Notes: generated from the letters alone by a model not told the origin. DNA of 52,265 nucleotides from Verrucomicrobiaceae bacterium (GCA_027485995.1 JAIXPW010000085.1:1-52265), one strand, 5' to 3'. Counted from the first letter of the stretch, positions 8,275 through 16,528 are shown. A program made the numbers and translations.

Positions 8275-9102
8275 TCACTTCGTCGCAGCGGTCGGGCGAC
8301 CGTAACCGGGGAGCGGCTTGCCGTCCTTGTCGAGCTTGTTGGCGGCCCAGAGGACACCGCGGGTCACGAAGTCGAGGTAACGCTTGTCGGACACCGTCTC
8401 GTTGTTGTGGCCGAGGGTGGTCGAGAACACGCGGGTCTTCTTATCGCCGTAGAGGTTGGTCCAGGCGATGATGGTTTCGGAGTTGCCCTGCTTGCCCTTG
8501 GCGACCTGGGTGATGCCGGGATGGACGCTGATGTTGTTGTAAAGCTCCTCCTTGATGGTGGTCCAGTTGTCGAGGCCCTTGGTGATCGGGCTGGCGGGAT
8601 CGACATAGCTCACATCGATCGGCAGCTGCGCGCCGTGGCCGCTCGACTGGAGACCGAGGTAGTCGAACCACAATGAACCGTCGGTGCCGGAGTCGACCGG
8701 CTTGCCGACATTGGCCGCCGTGCGGTAGCAGTGCATGGCGCAGTGGAGGTTCACTCCCGGAGTGCCGGCACGATGGGGAGCGAGGATGCGGTTGACGACG
8801 GCGAGGTCCTTGATGTCGGCCGAGCACTCGTCGTGAATGACCACGTCATAGCCTTCCGCCCAGTTCTCCTTCTCGTAGCAGGTGAAGGTGGCCTTCGTGC
8901 CCTTGTCCGCGGAGTAGCAAATGTCCACCGTGATGTTGGTGCGCTCCTCGATGCCGGCCTTCAGGATATCCTTCTGGGTGGCATAGTCGTGACAGCAGCC
9001 GCCAAGGATCAGCAATGCCTTGAGGGGCTTCGCGTCGGGAGCAGCGTTGGCGGCAAAGGAAAACACCGCCGCCAGGGCAGGAATCAGGATGGATCGTTTC
9101 AT
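8275..9102 (-). CDS. Secreted ThuA-domain protein
   Basis: 275 aa from ATG 9102, the start that gives a clean signal peptide (MKRSILIPALAAVFSFAANA). The rest is a ThuA-like class-I-glutamine-amidotransferase-fold domain (PF06283): KALLILGGCCHDYATQKDILKAGIEER, the YDVVIHDECSADIKDL strand, GVNLHCAMHCYRT, and the C-terminal GDKKTRVFSTTLGHNNETV with the conserved LGH. In PVC bacteria such proteins sit among secreted sugar-processing enzymes; trehalose use was the founding link, but the activity here is unknown. It ends in a strong terminator. Confidence 0.9.
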   Translation of the reverse strand: MKRSILIPALAAVFSFAANAAPDAKPLKALLILGGCCHDYATQKDILKAGIEERTNITVDICYSADKGTKATFTCYEKENWAEGYDVVIHDECSADIKDLAVVNRILAPHRAGTPGVNLHCAMHCYRTAANVGKPVDSGTDGSLWFDYLGLQSSGHGAQLPIDVSYVDPASPITKGLDNWTTIKEELYNNISVHPGITQVAKGKQGNSETIIAWTNLYGDKKTRVFSTTLGHNNETVSDKRYLDFVTRGVLWAANKLDKDGKPLPGYGRPTAATK

Positions 9103-9236
9103 AGGATGATGGATGCGGATCAATTCAAGGCAGACCCGGCCGCCGGGACAAGCAAAAGCCCCACGGACCGACCACCCCACTACCGCCAGGCCCACCCCCG
9201 TCTTTCGCCCCAATCCGGTATAGATCGGGGATCGGA

Positions 9237-9341
<105 letters not shown>

Positions 9342-9363
9342 TTCTGCCTGCCCCTCCTCCTCG

Positions 9364-9987
9364 TCAGCGCAACACCAAGGCAAGCCCCAGACCGAGCAGG
9401 ACCAGGCCGAAGGCCCCATCGATCAGCGGCTGGGCCCGGCGGTAGCCATCGCGCAAGGGGCTCCACTGCAGGACCAGGGCCCAAAGCGACCAGAGGGCGC
9501 CGCCCTGCACCACGATGATCAGCCACAAGGCCAGCGGTCGGCCCGAGGATATCTCACCTCGCAGAAAGGGAGCGGTCACAGCGGCGAGGAAGACCATGAC
9601 CTTCGGGTTGAGGAGATTGCACAGGAGACCCCGCAGAAAGAAACCACCGGAGACCGATGCGGCCACCTCCCCGGCTCCGCCCGACCTTGAAAACGAGGCG
9701 ACGCAGGCGGACAGGAGTTTCCACGACAACCATAGTAGATACGCGGCGGCGGCCCAGTGCAGGGCGCGATCGAGCAGGGGAAAACGCTCCAACAGCCAGG
9801 CCATACCCAGAACCGCGAGCGCGGCATGAATGGAGAGACCGGTGGCGATGCCGAGGGCGGTCCTCACCCCGGCCCTGCCACCGTTTGCCAAGGCAGTCCG
9901 GGTCAGCAGCAGCATGTCCGGCCCGGGGCTGAACTGCCCGAGCAGCATGATGCCCGCAAAGGCCGCGAGTTCAGCCGCCGGAGTCAC
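9364..9987 (-). CDS. LysE/RhtB-family exporter
   Basis: 207 aa, about six membrane helices. The signature of the RhtB/LysE family (PF01810) is plain: an N-terminal FAGIMLLGQFSPGPDMLLLTRTALANGGRAGVRTALGIATG, the FFLRGLLCNLLNPKVMVFLAAVTAPF motif in the middle, and a hydrophobic C-terminus. Members export amino acids or their derivatives, such as homoserine. The start overlaps the stop of the upstream cytochrome gene by 4 bp, so the two are translationally coupled. Confidence 0.92.
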   Translation of the reverse strand: MTPAAELAAFAGIMLLGQFSPGPDMLLLTRTALANGGRAGVRTALGIATGLSIHAALAVLGMAWLLERFPLLDRALHWAAAAYLLWLSWKLLSACVASFSRSGGAGEVAASVSGGFFLRGLLCNLLNPKVMVFLAAVTAPFLRGEISSGRPLALWLIIVVQGGALWSLWALVLQWSPLRDGYRRAQPLIDGAFGLVLLGLGLALVLR

Positions 9988-10289
9988 CCTTGTTTCGCGG
10001 CGAGGAGGTAAGCGAGCACGGCCTTTTCATCGGCCTTCGAGATCCCGGCGTTCCAGGCCATCCCGGGGACCACGACGTGCCAGTCCTCGTGGGAGATGGA
10101 TTCGGGCAGCTTCGCCTCATGACAGCGGGTGCATTGGGCGAGATAGACCGAATGGCCGCGCTGGAGGGTCGTGAGCGGCTTGCCGCTGCGGCTGGCCATT
10201 TCCACCGACGGCAGCAGGGGCTGCTTCGGCCCGGCACAGGCTGACAGCAGGACCACCAGACCCAGGCCCACCAAGGATAAGGGTTTCAT
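9984..10289 (-). CDS. Small c-type cytochrome lipoprotein
   Basis: 101 aa. A lipoprotein signal peptide (MKPLSLVGLGLVVLLSAC, lipobox LSAC) is followed by one heme motif CTRCH near residue 53 and a likely Met ligand in VVPGMAWNAG. The length is that of a minimal mono-heme cytochrome c. It follows the GMC oxidoreductase and gluconate-dehydrogenase-subunit-3-like genes on the same strand, so it may accept electrons from that enzyme. This is the usual arrangement of flavoprotein, small subunit and cytochrome c, but here the flavoprotein and this gene are 78 bp apart from the middle gene. Confidence 0.85.
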   Translation of the reverse strand: MKPLSLVGLGLVVLLSACAGPKQPLLPSVEMASRSGKPLTTLQRGHSVYLAQCTRCHEAKLPESISHEDWHVVVPGMAWNAGISKADEKAVLAYLLAAKQG

Positions 10290-10366
10290 TTCCCCAAACT
10301 ACACAGCGAGCCACCTCGGAGCAATTTCATTTATCTAACACCTCCGATGGAAACACGCCGCCCGTT

Positions 10367-11011
10367 TCAGATCTCCCCTTCCAGTCCCAGAATCCTGATG
10401 ATCTCCGCAGGCACCCCTGGATAGGCTCCGGCGATCGGGGTGTTGCCGACGTATCCAAGGCTCTTCCACGTGGCACTATGGGAATAGTAGCCGCCGAGGG
10501 TGAGCATGCGCAGTTTGCTGAAAAAGCGCGCACCCTGGGCGAGTTCGGGAGCGGCCTTGGCAGGATCGCAGATGCGGTCGAGGATGCCGGTCTGTTGGGC
10601 CTCCGTCAGTTCGATGAAGGGCTTGTGGTGGAGCTGGAAGGAGTGGGTGTTGAGCCAGGCGAGGCCGCCTCTGAGGATTTCATAGTCCTCCCGGTTTTCC
10701 TGATACGGGGCGCCGATCCATTCATTGAGGAAATCCGGCACACCGATGGTCGACGGCGCGGGTGACTGGTCATCGCCGGGAAGGATCAGGTCGGTAAGAA
10801 CCGCCAGGGTGGCGAGTTCGGATTCACCAAGCGGCTTTTCCCAGGGAATCGAGGGATGGGCGAAATCCGGATCGCTGAGGGAGTTCCTGAACTCGCGGGT
10901 CAGCGGCTTCGGCGGCTTGGCCTGCGCCGGATCTGAAAACATCGCACCGGTGGCGCTGGCGGCGGCGATGAGCTTGAAGACATCGCGACGGGAAAGCGTG
11001 GAATCATTCAT
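10367..11011 (-). CDS. Gluconate 2-dehydrogenase subunit 3-like protein
   Basis: 214 aa with a Tat-type signal (SRRDVFKLIAAASATGAMF), as in the small subunits of membrane GMC dehydrogenases (PF13618). The body contains LATLAVLTDLILPGDDQSPAPSTIGVPDFLNEWI, typical of the family. The gene follows the GMC oxidoreductase by 13 bp on the same strand and should form one transcription unit with it. The Tat signal probably carries the flavin-loaded large subunit across the membrane as a complex, because the large subunit shows no signal peptide. Confidence 0.88.
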   Translation of the reverse strand: MNDSTLSRRDVFKLIAAASATGAMFSDPAQAKPPKPLTREFRNSLSDPDFAHPSIPWEKPLGESELATLAVLTDLILPGDDQSPAPSTIGVPDFLNEWIGAPYQENREDYEILRGGLAWLNTHSFQLHHKPFIELTEAQQTGILDRICDPAKAAPELAQGARFFSKLRMLTLGGYYSHSATWKSLGYVGNTPIAGAYPGVPAEIIRILGLEGEI

Positions 11012-11024
11012 GGTGACGGAGGGT

Positions 11025-12809
11025 TCAGAGATTGCCGCTCTTCAGCTCATCGAGGAGATACTCGGCGGAGCGCCAGGCGAGGGCCATGACGGTGAGAGTG
11101 AGGTTCTTGTCTGGATTCGAAGGCAGGACGGAGGCATCCATCAGGAACAGGTTCTTCACATCCCAGGTCTGGCCGAAAGAGTTGACGACGGAGTCCTTCG
11201 AACTCGCTCCCATACGGGCGGTGCCTGCTTCATGGATGATCTCACCGGGCTTGTTGAGCGCCGCCCTGCCGGGTCGTGGAGTGGCTTTCCCTCCCATCGA
11301 CCGGATGATCTCGGCGAAGGTGTTCTGCATGTGTGTGGCCTGACCGATCTCATGCTCGGACCATTTCCAATGAAACCGCAGGATCGGAATGCCCCACTGG
11401 TCCACGCGGCTGGGATCGAGTTCGCAGTAGCAGTGCTGGTTCGGGATCATCTCGCCGCGACCGGCAAACCTCATGTTCGCTCCATAGTATCGTCGGGCCT
11501 CCTCCTTCAGTTTCTTGCCATAAACGCCGGGCGAGGTTTCATCCAGAATCCCGAGCGATCCCATGCCCGGCATGCTACGCCCCCCGTTGATCTCGATGTG
11601 ATAGCCGCGGGCGAAACCGAGCTTTTCCTGGACCTTGTAGTTCCACCACGGGCTGTAAACATGGTTTCCGCCAGCGCCGTCCTCGTTGTAGGGCGGCAGG
11701 CTTTCCATGGCGGGAATGTGGCCGCCGAGCGAGGAGCCCACGCTGTCTGTTAGATTCCTTCCGACCTGTCCGCTGCTGTTCGCAAGGCCGTTGGGAAACA
11801 AGGTGCTCTTGGAGTTCAACAGGATGCGGGCGGTCTCGCAGGTGCTGGCACTGAGGATCACCACGCGGGCCTTGGCGACGGCATCGACGCGGGTCGGCTT
11901 GTCGATGTAGTGGACACCGATGGCCTTGCCCGAGGCATCGGTCAGCACCTCGCGGACCATCGCGTCGGTGATGATGTCGAGATTGCCGCTGGCAAGGGCA
12001 GGCGGCAGCAGCACGGTCGTGCTCTGGAAATTCGCCCGGATCGAGCAACCACGACCACAGTCGGTGGCCCAGAAACAGGCCGCGCGCGCGTTCATGTCTT
12101 CCGCGACAAGCTTGCGGGCCAGTGGGTTGTTGGGGAAAAGGATCGCCGCGCGGGCCGTGCCGTCGAGTTTCTCGCTGAGCACGGCGCGGTGGATCGGAAT
12201 GACCGGGATGTTCAGCCCCTTGCAATGCTTCTTCGTCAACAATTCCCCGGCGCGCGGCTTCGGTGGAGTCTGGAGAATCCCAGCGGGAGAATCGGGCGTG
12301 TTCTCGAGTCCCTCATTCGATCCATAGATGCCGACCATCAATTCGGTCTTGTCATAATAGGGCGCGAGATCCTTGTAGGAAATCGGCCAGTCGAAGCCGA
12401 GGCCGTCGCGCGACTTCGGTTTGAAATCATAGTCCCCGAAGCGCAGGGAAATCCGACCCCAGTGGTTGGTGCGGCCACCCAGCATGCGCGGCCGCCACCA
12501 CCAGAACTCCTCGTCGGTGCCCTCCTTGTCGGTGTAGGGTTCGCCCGGCACCTGCCACCCGCCTCCGACGGTGGCATCGTAGTGGCCGAAGGGCCGGTCC
12601 GGATTGCTGCGACCGCGCAAGGGAGCCTGCTCGGGCGTGTTGAACATCGGGGTCTCCTTGGTGGGCTCGTAGTTCCGTCCGGCCTCGAGCATCAGGACCT
12701 TCACCCCGTGAAGACTGAGCACCATCGCCATCATCCCGCCGCCCGCGCCGGAGCCGACAATGATGACATCGTATTCGCGGACGGTCTTTCGATCAGTGAG
12801 AATGGCCAT
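11025..12809 (-). CDS. GMC-family FAD oxidoreductase
   Basis: 594 aa. The N-terminal dinucleotide fold carries YDVIIVGSGAGGGMMAMVLSLHGVKVLMLEAGRNY (FAD-binding GxGxxG and LEAG motifs). The middle has the GRTNHWGR substrate-loop pattern, and the C-terminus has HEAGTARMGASSKDSVVNSFGQTWDVKNLFLMDASVLPSNPDKNLTLTVMALAWR, the GMC_oxred_C signature with catalytic His. With the next two genes it resembles a periplasmic sugar or gluconate dehydrogenase of three subunits. Substrate unknown. It is the last chromosomal gene before the integron array. Confidence 0.92.
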   Translation of the reverse strand: MAILTDRKTVREYDVIIVGSGAGGGMMAMVLSLHGVKVLMLEAGRNYEPTKETPMFNTPEQAPLRGRSNPDRPFGHYDATVGGGWQVPGEPYTDKEGTDEEFWWWRPRMLGGRTNHWGRISLRFGDYDFKPKSRDGLGFDWPISYKDLAPYYDKTELMVGIYGSNEGLENTPDSPAGILQTPPKPRAGELLTKKHCKGLNIPVIPIHRAVLSEKLDGTARAAILFPNNPLARKLVAEDMNARAACFWATDCGRGCSIRANFQSTTVLLPPALASGNLDIITDAMVREVLTDASGKAIGVHYIDKPTRVDAVAKARVVILSASTCETARILLNSKSTLFPNGLANSSGQVGRNLTDSVGSSLGGHIPAMESLPPYNEDGAGGNHVYSPWWNYKVQEKLGFARGYHIEINGGRSMPGMGSLGILDETSPGVYGKKLKEEARRYYGANMRFAGRGEMIPNQHCYCELDPSRVDQWGIPILRFHWKWSEHEIGQATHMQNTFAEIIRSMGGKATPRPGRAALNKPGEIIHEAGTARMGASSKDSVVNSFGQTWDVKNLFLMDASVLPSNPDKNLTLTVMALAWRSAEYLLDELKSGNL

Positions 12810-12875
12810 GGCTTTGATCGCAGACTAGCGGCTAAACCGCCTTTGTGAATGGGCAAAATCGGCCAATCTGAACCT

Positions 12876-12946
12876 GCCGAACTCGGAGAACCGCAGCCTG
12901 CAGTCGGGTTCCGGATTCAAGTTCAATGAACCTTGGTTTGTTCTCT
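12876..12946 (-). repeat. Terminal attC-like site (cassette 11)
   Basis: Bounded by GTTCTCT at 12940-12946 (plus strand) and GCCGAAC at 12876-12882. Internal arms CGGA-GAACCG and CGGGTTC-CG can pair, but the outer arms are poor. It is the last site of the array and may be decayed. Confidence 0.4.
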
Positions 12947-13448
12947 ACTTGCCGGGCACTTTGCCGAGAATCTTGGAGCGATCCAAACCACCCCAATACC
13001 GGCTATCCAAGGCATTCGAGACGTTATCGCCAAGGACGAAGTAGCTTCCCTCTGGGATCGTGAAAGGGAACGCAACTGGCCCAGGGGCGCTTGGCCCCAC
13101 TTCAACCTTGGGCAGCTTGTAACCTCCGATGCTTAGGCGTGGCGGCAGCGTCTCTTCCTTCCCGTCAATGACGACCTTGCCTGAACGAATATCGATCGTC
13201 TCCCCAGGTAGGCCGACGACACGGGATGCCCAATGACCGCTACCTCCAATTGGGGACTCGAACACCACTACGTCCCACCGAAGAGGCCCGGCACTCGAGT
13301 ATGCCTTCAAATCAACAGAAATCACCTCACCACTTTTGATGGTGGGGTCCATGCTTGAGGAATCGTGACGCATCTTCTTCGTGCACCCGACCAAGGCGGC
13401 AACAATCACGACGATGGCGAGGGAACGAGAAATCATTGTGAAAGGCAT
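12945..13448 (-). CDS. Cassette 11: signal peptidase I-like lipoprotein lacking the catalytic lysine
   Basis: 167 aa. An N-terminal hydrophobic segment ends in a lipobox-like LVGC (Cys22). The S26 signal peptidase boxes are visible: SSMDPTIKSGEVISVD with the nucleophile Ser32, RWDVVVFESP, WASRVVGLPGETIDIRSGKVVIDG, and FVLGDNVSNALDSRYWG. In LepB-type enzymes the residue before the Arg of box D is the general-base Lys; here it is Ser75 (ASRVV). Either a different residue serves as base or the protein is not a peptidase. Such a cargo is unusual for an integron cassette. The stop nearly abuts the terminal attC-like site. Confidence 0.75.
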   Translation of the reverse strand: MPFTMISRSLAIVVIVAALVGCTKKMRHDSSSMDPTIKSGEVISVDLKAYSSAGPLRWDVVVFESPIGGSGHWASRVVGLPGETIDIRSGKVVIDGKEETLPPRLSIGGYKLPKVEVGPSAPGPVAFPFTIPEGSYFVLGDNVSNALDSRYWGGLDRSKILGKVPGK

Positions 13449-13458
13449 TCTAATCTTG

Positions 13459-13552
13459 GCGGAACGATGAGTGCTCCTACGGGCGTGAGTGAAAGGAAAA
13501 TGAGATGAAATTGAGGTGCTTATGGCCCTTTAGGAGGCCCGGTTTGTTAGCT
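13459..13552 (-). repeat. attC site (cassette 10)
   Basis: Plus strand starts GCGGAAC and ends GTTAGCT, 94 bp. Inner arms GTGCTCCTACGGGC and GCCCTTTAGGAGGC pair imperfectly. The TAA stop of the cassette 10 gene lies inside the end core site. Confidence 0.8.
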
Positions 13553-14263
13553 CTTCCTTTTGTATTGGAGAACACCTTTGCCCTTAAGAGGCTTGGAGTA
13601 AATCTCCTTGCCGTCCTCAGTGATCGTTACCGTGACATCACAATCAGCACTGCCACTCGTCACATTCAGTTCGTCAAAATGCTGCCCCCAGAATGTGGTG
13701 CTCGATTCTTTGAATACTTTCTTCATTTGAACACCGCTCGCATTCCACATGCCCTGGATTTGAAGCCCTTCGGACCCTTGCCCAACAACGCTGAATCCAA
13801 TGTTCTTGTCGGGCGGTCCCTTCCAGTCCAAGTCCGTGCTCTTCATTCCGACTAAAAAGAATTTGCCATCTACAATCGCGTAAGCGCTGGACGATTCTTT
13901 CGGACCCTGCCCCGCATCCTTCAAGGTCACTCTGACCATTCCCTTAGGCGTTGCCGTCGGTTCAATCTTCTGGCCACGAACGATTAAAACTGGATCGTAG
14001 TCGCTGGGCAAAGGTTCAAAGCTGATCTCTTCAACCTCTTTTCCGCTCAGAAGCACCATCCGCAACATGGATGTCATCCGCTGCTTATCTTGTGGGCTAG
14101 CGCTCCCGAAATAAATGAGTGCTTCCAGCTTCTGATCATCCTTTTCGGAAATTGCTGCACTGAGGCTCCCCTTGAACTGCGCAGCACCGTCGGCTTCTGC
14201 AGCGATGGCTCCGTGTGTGAGTGTGAAGAGAGTGATGGCGAGGGAGAGTAGGCGTTCTAGCAT
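13547..14263 (-). CDS. Cassette 10: secreted hypothetical protein, 238 aa
   Basis: A signal peptide (MLERLLSLAITLFTLTHGAIAAEA, cleavage near residue 22) is followed by a soluble domain of no recognised family: an N-terminal helix rich in charged residues (LSAAISEKDDQKLEALIYFG), then beta-rich sequence ending in CDVTVTITEDGKEIYSKPLKGKGVLQYKRKS. The stop codon overlaps the attC end site, as is common for cassettes. Secreted cassette proteins of unknown function recur in this array (cassettes 8, 9 and 10). Confidence 0.75.
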   Translation of the reverse strand: MLERLLSLAITLFTLTHGAIAAEADGAAQFKGSLSAAISEKDDQKLEALIYFGSASPQDKQRMTSMLRMVLLSGKEVEEISFEPLPSDYDPVLIVRGQKIEPTATPKGMVRVTLKDAGQGPKESSSAYAIVDGKFFLVGMKSTDLDWKGPPDKNIGFSVVGQGSEGLQIQGMWNASGVQMKKVFKESSTTFWGQHFDELNVTSGSADCDVTVTITEDGKEIYSKPLKGKGVLQYKRKS

Positions 14264-14286
14264 CGGTATAGTTTGATTGATTTTCT

Positions 14287-14393
14287 GAGCTACGTCGAGG
14301 TGTGGCGCCGGCTACCGGGAGCGCCACTCCCCAACAGGGTTAAGGGATGTAGTGAAGTGGTTCATTTCGACTCGGGCCGGGCAGACGTTGGTC
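14287..14393 (-). repeat. attC-like site (cassette 9), degenerate
   Basis: The plus strand begins GAGCTAC (one base off the RYYYAAC-type core, reversed) and the best closing core is GTTGGTC at 14387. The first 38 bp (from GTCGAGG at 14294) nearly repeats the start of the cassette 7 attC, including GCTACCGGGAGCGCCACTCC. The outer arms do not pair well, so the site may be a recombined or decayed attC. Confidence 0.5.
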
Positions 14394-14820
14394 CACTACT
14401 GTCTTGTGGTGCCTTTGGTTCAGGGAAAGGCAGGGCGCTGAGGCGGTCACCACGTCTCTTGTCTTTCGGCTTCCAGTCGCCGAGCGGCACTCTCCTAATG
14501 ATGGTCCAATGCTTCTCGTGATCTCGATCCAACAACACATCCTCAGAACCATTGCCATCAGATAGCCTGACCGAGATCAAATCCGTGTCGATGATTGTCA
14601 CCTTCGTTACGAGCCACTTGGAACCATTTTCTTCGGAGAGAACCCAAACCTTCATGTCGGTATTCTTGATCTGGGCAATCAAGTCCACGACATGGGTCGG
14701 TGCGCCATCCATGGCAACTATTCCATGGGTATCAGGCGTGAATATCCGAACTGGTTCGGCGGCTCCAATCTCTTGGAGGAAGGCGATACTCGCCAAAAAT
14801 GTGATGATCGATGGCTTCAT
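14362..14820 (-). CDS. Cassette 9: secreted hypothetical protein, 152 aa
   Basis: Start at 14820 (MKPSIITFLASIAFLQEIGAA gives a signal peptide); the open frame continues upstream into the previous attC but that part is not a plausible N-terminus. The mature part has a beta-rich first half (KVWVLSEENGSKWLVTKVTIIDTDLISVRLSDG) and a Pro/Lys-rich C-terminus that runs into the attC. No family recognised. HWTIIRRVPLGDW resembles a short beta-barrel motif of unknown role. Confidence 0.72.
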   Translation of the reverse strand: MKPSIITFLASIAFLQEIGAAEPVRIFTPDTHGIVAMDGAPTHVVDLIAQIKNTDMKVWVLSEENGSKWLVTKVTIIDTDLISVRLSDGNGSEDVLLDRDHEKHWTIIRRVPLGDWKPKDKRRGDRLSALPFPEPKAPQDSSGPTSARPESK

Positions 14821-14827
14821 GTTTCTG

Positions 14828-14920
14828 GCACAACGTATAGGCCATCCATGGCGGGGATGGAAGCCCGAATTCACAGAAGGACGTTACCCGCCGCTGGATG
14901 CGCCAGCTTTATTGTTCTGC
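14828..14920 (-). repeat. attC site (cassette 8)
   Basis: Plus strand starts GCACAAC and ends GTTCTGC, 93 bp, with arms GGCCATCCA and TGGATGCGCC that pair with a bulge. The loop holds the end of the cassette 8 gene. Confidence 0.75.
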
Positions 14921-15346
14921 TGTCTTGACTTCAATCTGAGGGCCACGCATCCAACCGCCTGGCACTCTTCTCATTGTCTCTGTATAGTCCTTCATTCCGG
15001 GCTCCCATTGGTAAACCCGGATCTTTAATGATCTTCGCTCACGATCCAGAACAAAATCCTTTGAGGGCCAGCACCCGTCTCCATTCACGAACAAATAGTT
15101 CGGTCCTTTGCCGTGATTCTCTTCCTGATCTACTCGCACTCGTCTAACCTGCTCAACAAATTGATCAACACTGGCTTCATGGTATGCATACGGTGGCAGA
15201 GCGATAATGTAATCTTCGATAGATGCTGTCTCAATCCGTTCATCGATTGAATTGGGAGCAGCAACAAATACTTCTCTCTTCGCACCTTGGTTGAGAGCGC
15301 AGCTTGCAAATAGCGGGATAAGCAGAATGCTGAGTCTGAATTTCAT
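14909..15346 (-). CDS. Cassette 8: lipoprotein of unknown function, 145 aa
   Basis: Start at 15346, six bases after the preceding attC. MKFRLSILLIPLFASC gives a lipoprotein signal with lipobox FASC. The mature part contains YIIALPPYAYHEASVDQFVEQVRRVRVDQEENHGKGPNYLFVNGDGCWPSKDFVLDRERRSLKIRVYQWEPGM. No known family recognised. The last 3-4 residues are encoded by the attC, as in classic cassettes. Confidence 0.72.
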   Translation of the reverse strand: MKFRLSILLIPLFASCALNQGAKREVFVAAPNSIDERIETASIEDYIIALPPYAYHEASVDQFVEQVRRVRVDQEENHGKGPNYLFVNGDGCWPSKDFVLDRERRSLKIRVYQWEPGMKDYTETMRRVPGGWMRGPQIEVKTAEQ

Positions 15347-15351
15347 TTCTT

Positions 15352-15475
15352 GCAGAACGTCGAGGCCTGGCACCCGCTACCGGGAGCGCCACTCCGCTTC
15401 AGGTTGAGGTTTGTCGCTACCCTCCGGCTCAAACACATGGCGGGTAGCGGGTTGCCCAGTGCCGGCTTGTTCTGC
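15352..15475 (-). repeat. attC site (cassette 7)
   Basis: Plus strand starts GCAGAAC and ends GTTCTGC, 124 bp. Arms CTGGCACCCGCTACC and GGTAGCGGGTTGCCCAG pair with one extrahelical base, the hallmark of attC sites. The first 38 bp is nearly the same as in the cassette 9 site. Confidence 0.82.
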
Positions 15476-15811
15476 CTTGGTGAATTCGGCTTTGCGTCCA
15501 TCCCAAATAATCGGCTCCGCATCCTCTCTCTCCAGAAACACCAGTGAACCTTTCGGAACGTCGTCAACGCCAACATCGTTGGGGAGCTGAATCAGAAGTG
15601 CCTCTCCACCTCCAAACGTCCGCATGAACTCGAAATCCTTAATGAATGTCTTCACGGAGGACTGATCTGGCCTGAGTATCCGAATGGACTCGCGACGCCT
15701 CACCACCTCCCTTGCGGGAATCCTCCATTCGCAGGGATCCTCAAGGGTGACAATCGTCCCGCGCCCCTGAATGTGGAACGCCTCGATGGTCTTGCAGAGA
15801 AGCTTGGGCAT
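15377..15811 (-). CDS. Cassette 7, second gene: hypothetical protein, 144 aa
   Basis: No signal peptide or membrane helix. MPKLLCKTIEAFHIQGRGTIVTLEDPCEWRIPAREVVRRRESIRILRPDQSSVKTF suggests a small beta-barrel with an EF-Tu domain-like look (GRGTIVTLED), then a mixed region. The last 33 residues lie inside the attC. The gene starts two bases after the stop of a 38-codon membrane protein gene, so they are cotranslated. No family assigned with confidence. Confidence 0.68.
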   Translation of the reverse strand: MPKLLCKTIEAFHIQGRGTIVTLEDPCEWRIPAREVVRRRESIRILRPDQSSVKTFIKDFEFMRTFGGGEALLIQLPNDVGVDDVPKGSLVFLEREDAEPIIWDGRKAEFTKAEQAGTGQPATRHVFEPEGSDKPQPEAEWRSR

Positions 15812-15813
15812 GA

Positions 15814-15930
15814 TCAGGAAATCCAGCGGAGGATGAGAAACGTCACCCCGGCGAGGATGACGATGATGACAAGCGTGGCCACTATGTCCTCAAGTGGGAT
15901 GAGGCGGCGTTTGTCATTGTCTGACTTCAT
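15814..15930 (-). CDS. Cassette 7, first gene: 38-aa membrane peptide
   Basis: An ATG at 15930 opens MKSDNDKRRLIPLEDIVA, followed by one hydrophobic helix (TLVIIVILAGVTFLILRW) and a TGA at 15814-15816. It begins 15 bp after the preceding attC boundary, right where cassette genes start, and its stop is two bases before the start of the next gene (TGATCATG). It has the look of a real single-pass small membrane protein (N-terminal charged, then one TM). Function unknown; it may anchor or regulate its partner. Confidence 0.6.
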   Translation of the reverse strand: MKSDNDKRRLIPLEDIVATLVIIVILAGVTFLILRWIS

Positions 15931-15944
15931 CGGGAGATTTTTTG

Positions 15945-16033
15945 GCAGAACGATAGAGTGGAGGCACCGGCGGTGGCGAGCCCGAATTCAAAGAAGGGCG
16001 TTATCGCCGGTTGCATCTAACGACTTGTTCGGG
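15945..16033 (-). repeat. attC site (cassette 6)
   Basis: Plus strand starts GCAGAAC and ends GTTCGGG, 89 bp; the CACCGGCG and CGCCGGTTG arms pair. The loop encodes the end of the cassette 6 gene. Confidence 0.75.
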
Positions 16034-16380
16034 TTGTGGTTCTCGGTGATATGGTCCCGGTCCCATCTGAAAGACACGCTCTTCTCAGGGAGATTGGATT
16101 CGCTGATAATCGCCTCAGCCGTCAAACGGTCGCCAGTGGAAATCGCGGAGCCTGGGAAGAAAACGAGTCGCCGTGTAGCAATCCCATAAAATAGGCCGAC
16201 TACTTGACCGTTGGTCAGCTGTGCCGTGCAGCTGTATCCGGGTTCCGGGAACGCTAGGGGTTCTTCTTCGTGCAGAGTAACGGGCATGGCATCTACGGCG
16301 TCTTGGTCAACATCCGAGTAGATCACCACCGTGTTGCAATCATCGATGCGCTTATCAGGTCCGGGTGTGGTATTCTTCAT
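15988..16380 (-). CDS. Cassette 6: hypothetical protein, 130 aa
   Basis: No signal peptide. DCNTVVIYSDVDQDAVDAMPVTLHEEEPLAFPEPGYSCTAQLTNGQVVGLFYGIATRRLVFFPGSAISTGDRLTAEAI looks like a small all-beta domain. The C-terminal NPNKSLDATGDNALL is the translated attC sequence, a diagnostic feature of cassette proteins. The start is 14 bp inside the previous attC boundary. No family recognised. Confidence 0.7.
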   Translation of the reverse strand: MKNTTPGPDKRIDDCNTVVIYSDVDQDAVDAMPVTLHEEEPLAFPEPGYSCTAQLTNGQVVGLFYGIATRRLVFFPGSAISTGDRLTAEAIISESNLPEKSVSFRWDRDHITENHNPNKSLDATGDNALL

Positions 16381-16393
16381 CTCAGGTATTCTT

Positions 16394-16517
16394 CCCGAAC
16401 GTCGAGTCCTCCTACGCCTGACCGGGGGCGAGGGTGGAACACGGGGTTGAGGCTGTAGCGGTCATGACGGCTGGAACTGAAGGCGGGTCAGGCATTAGGA
16501 GTGACGTCTTGTTCGCT
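16394..16517 (-). repeat. attC site (cassette 5)
   Basis: Plus strand starts CCCGAAC and ends GTTCGCT, 124 bp. Arms GTCCTCCTACGCCTGACC and GGTCAGGCATTAGGAGTGAC pair well with a bulge; long central loop. Confidence 0.82.
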
Positions 16518-16528
16518 TGTTGCTTTTG

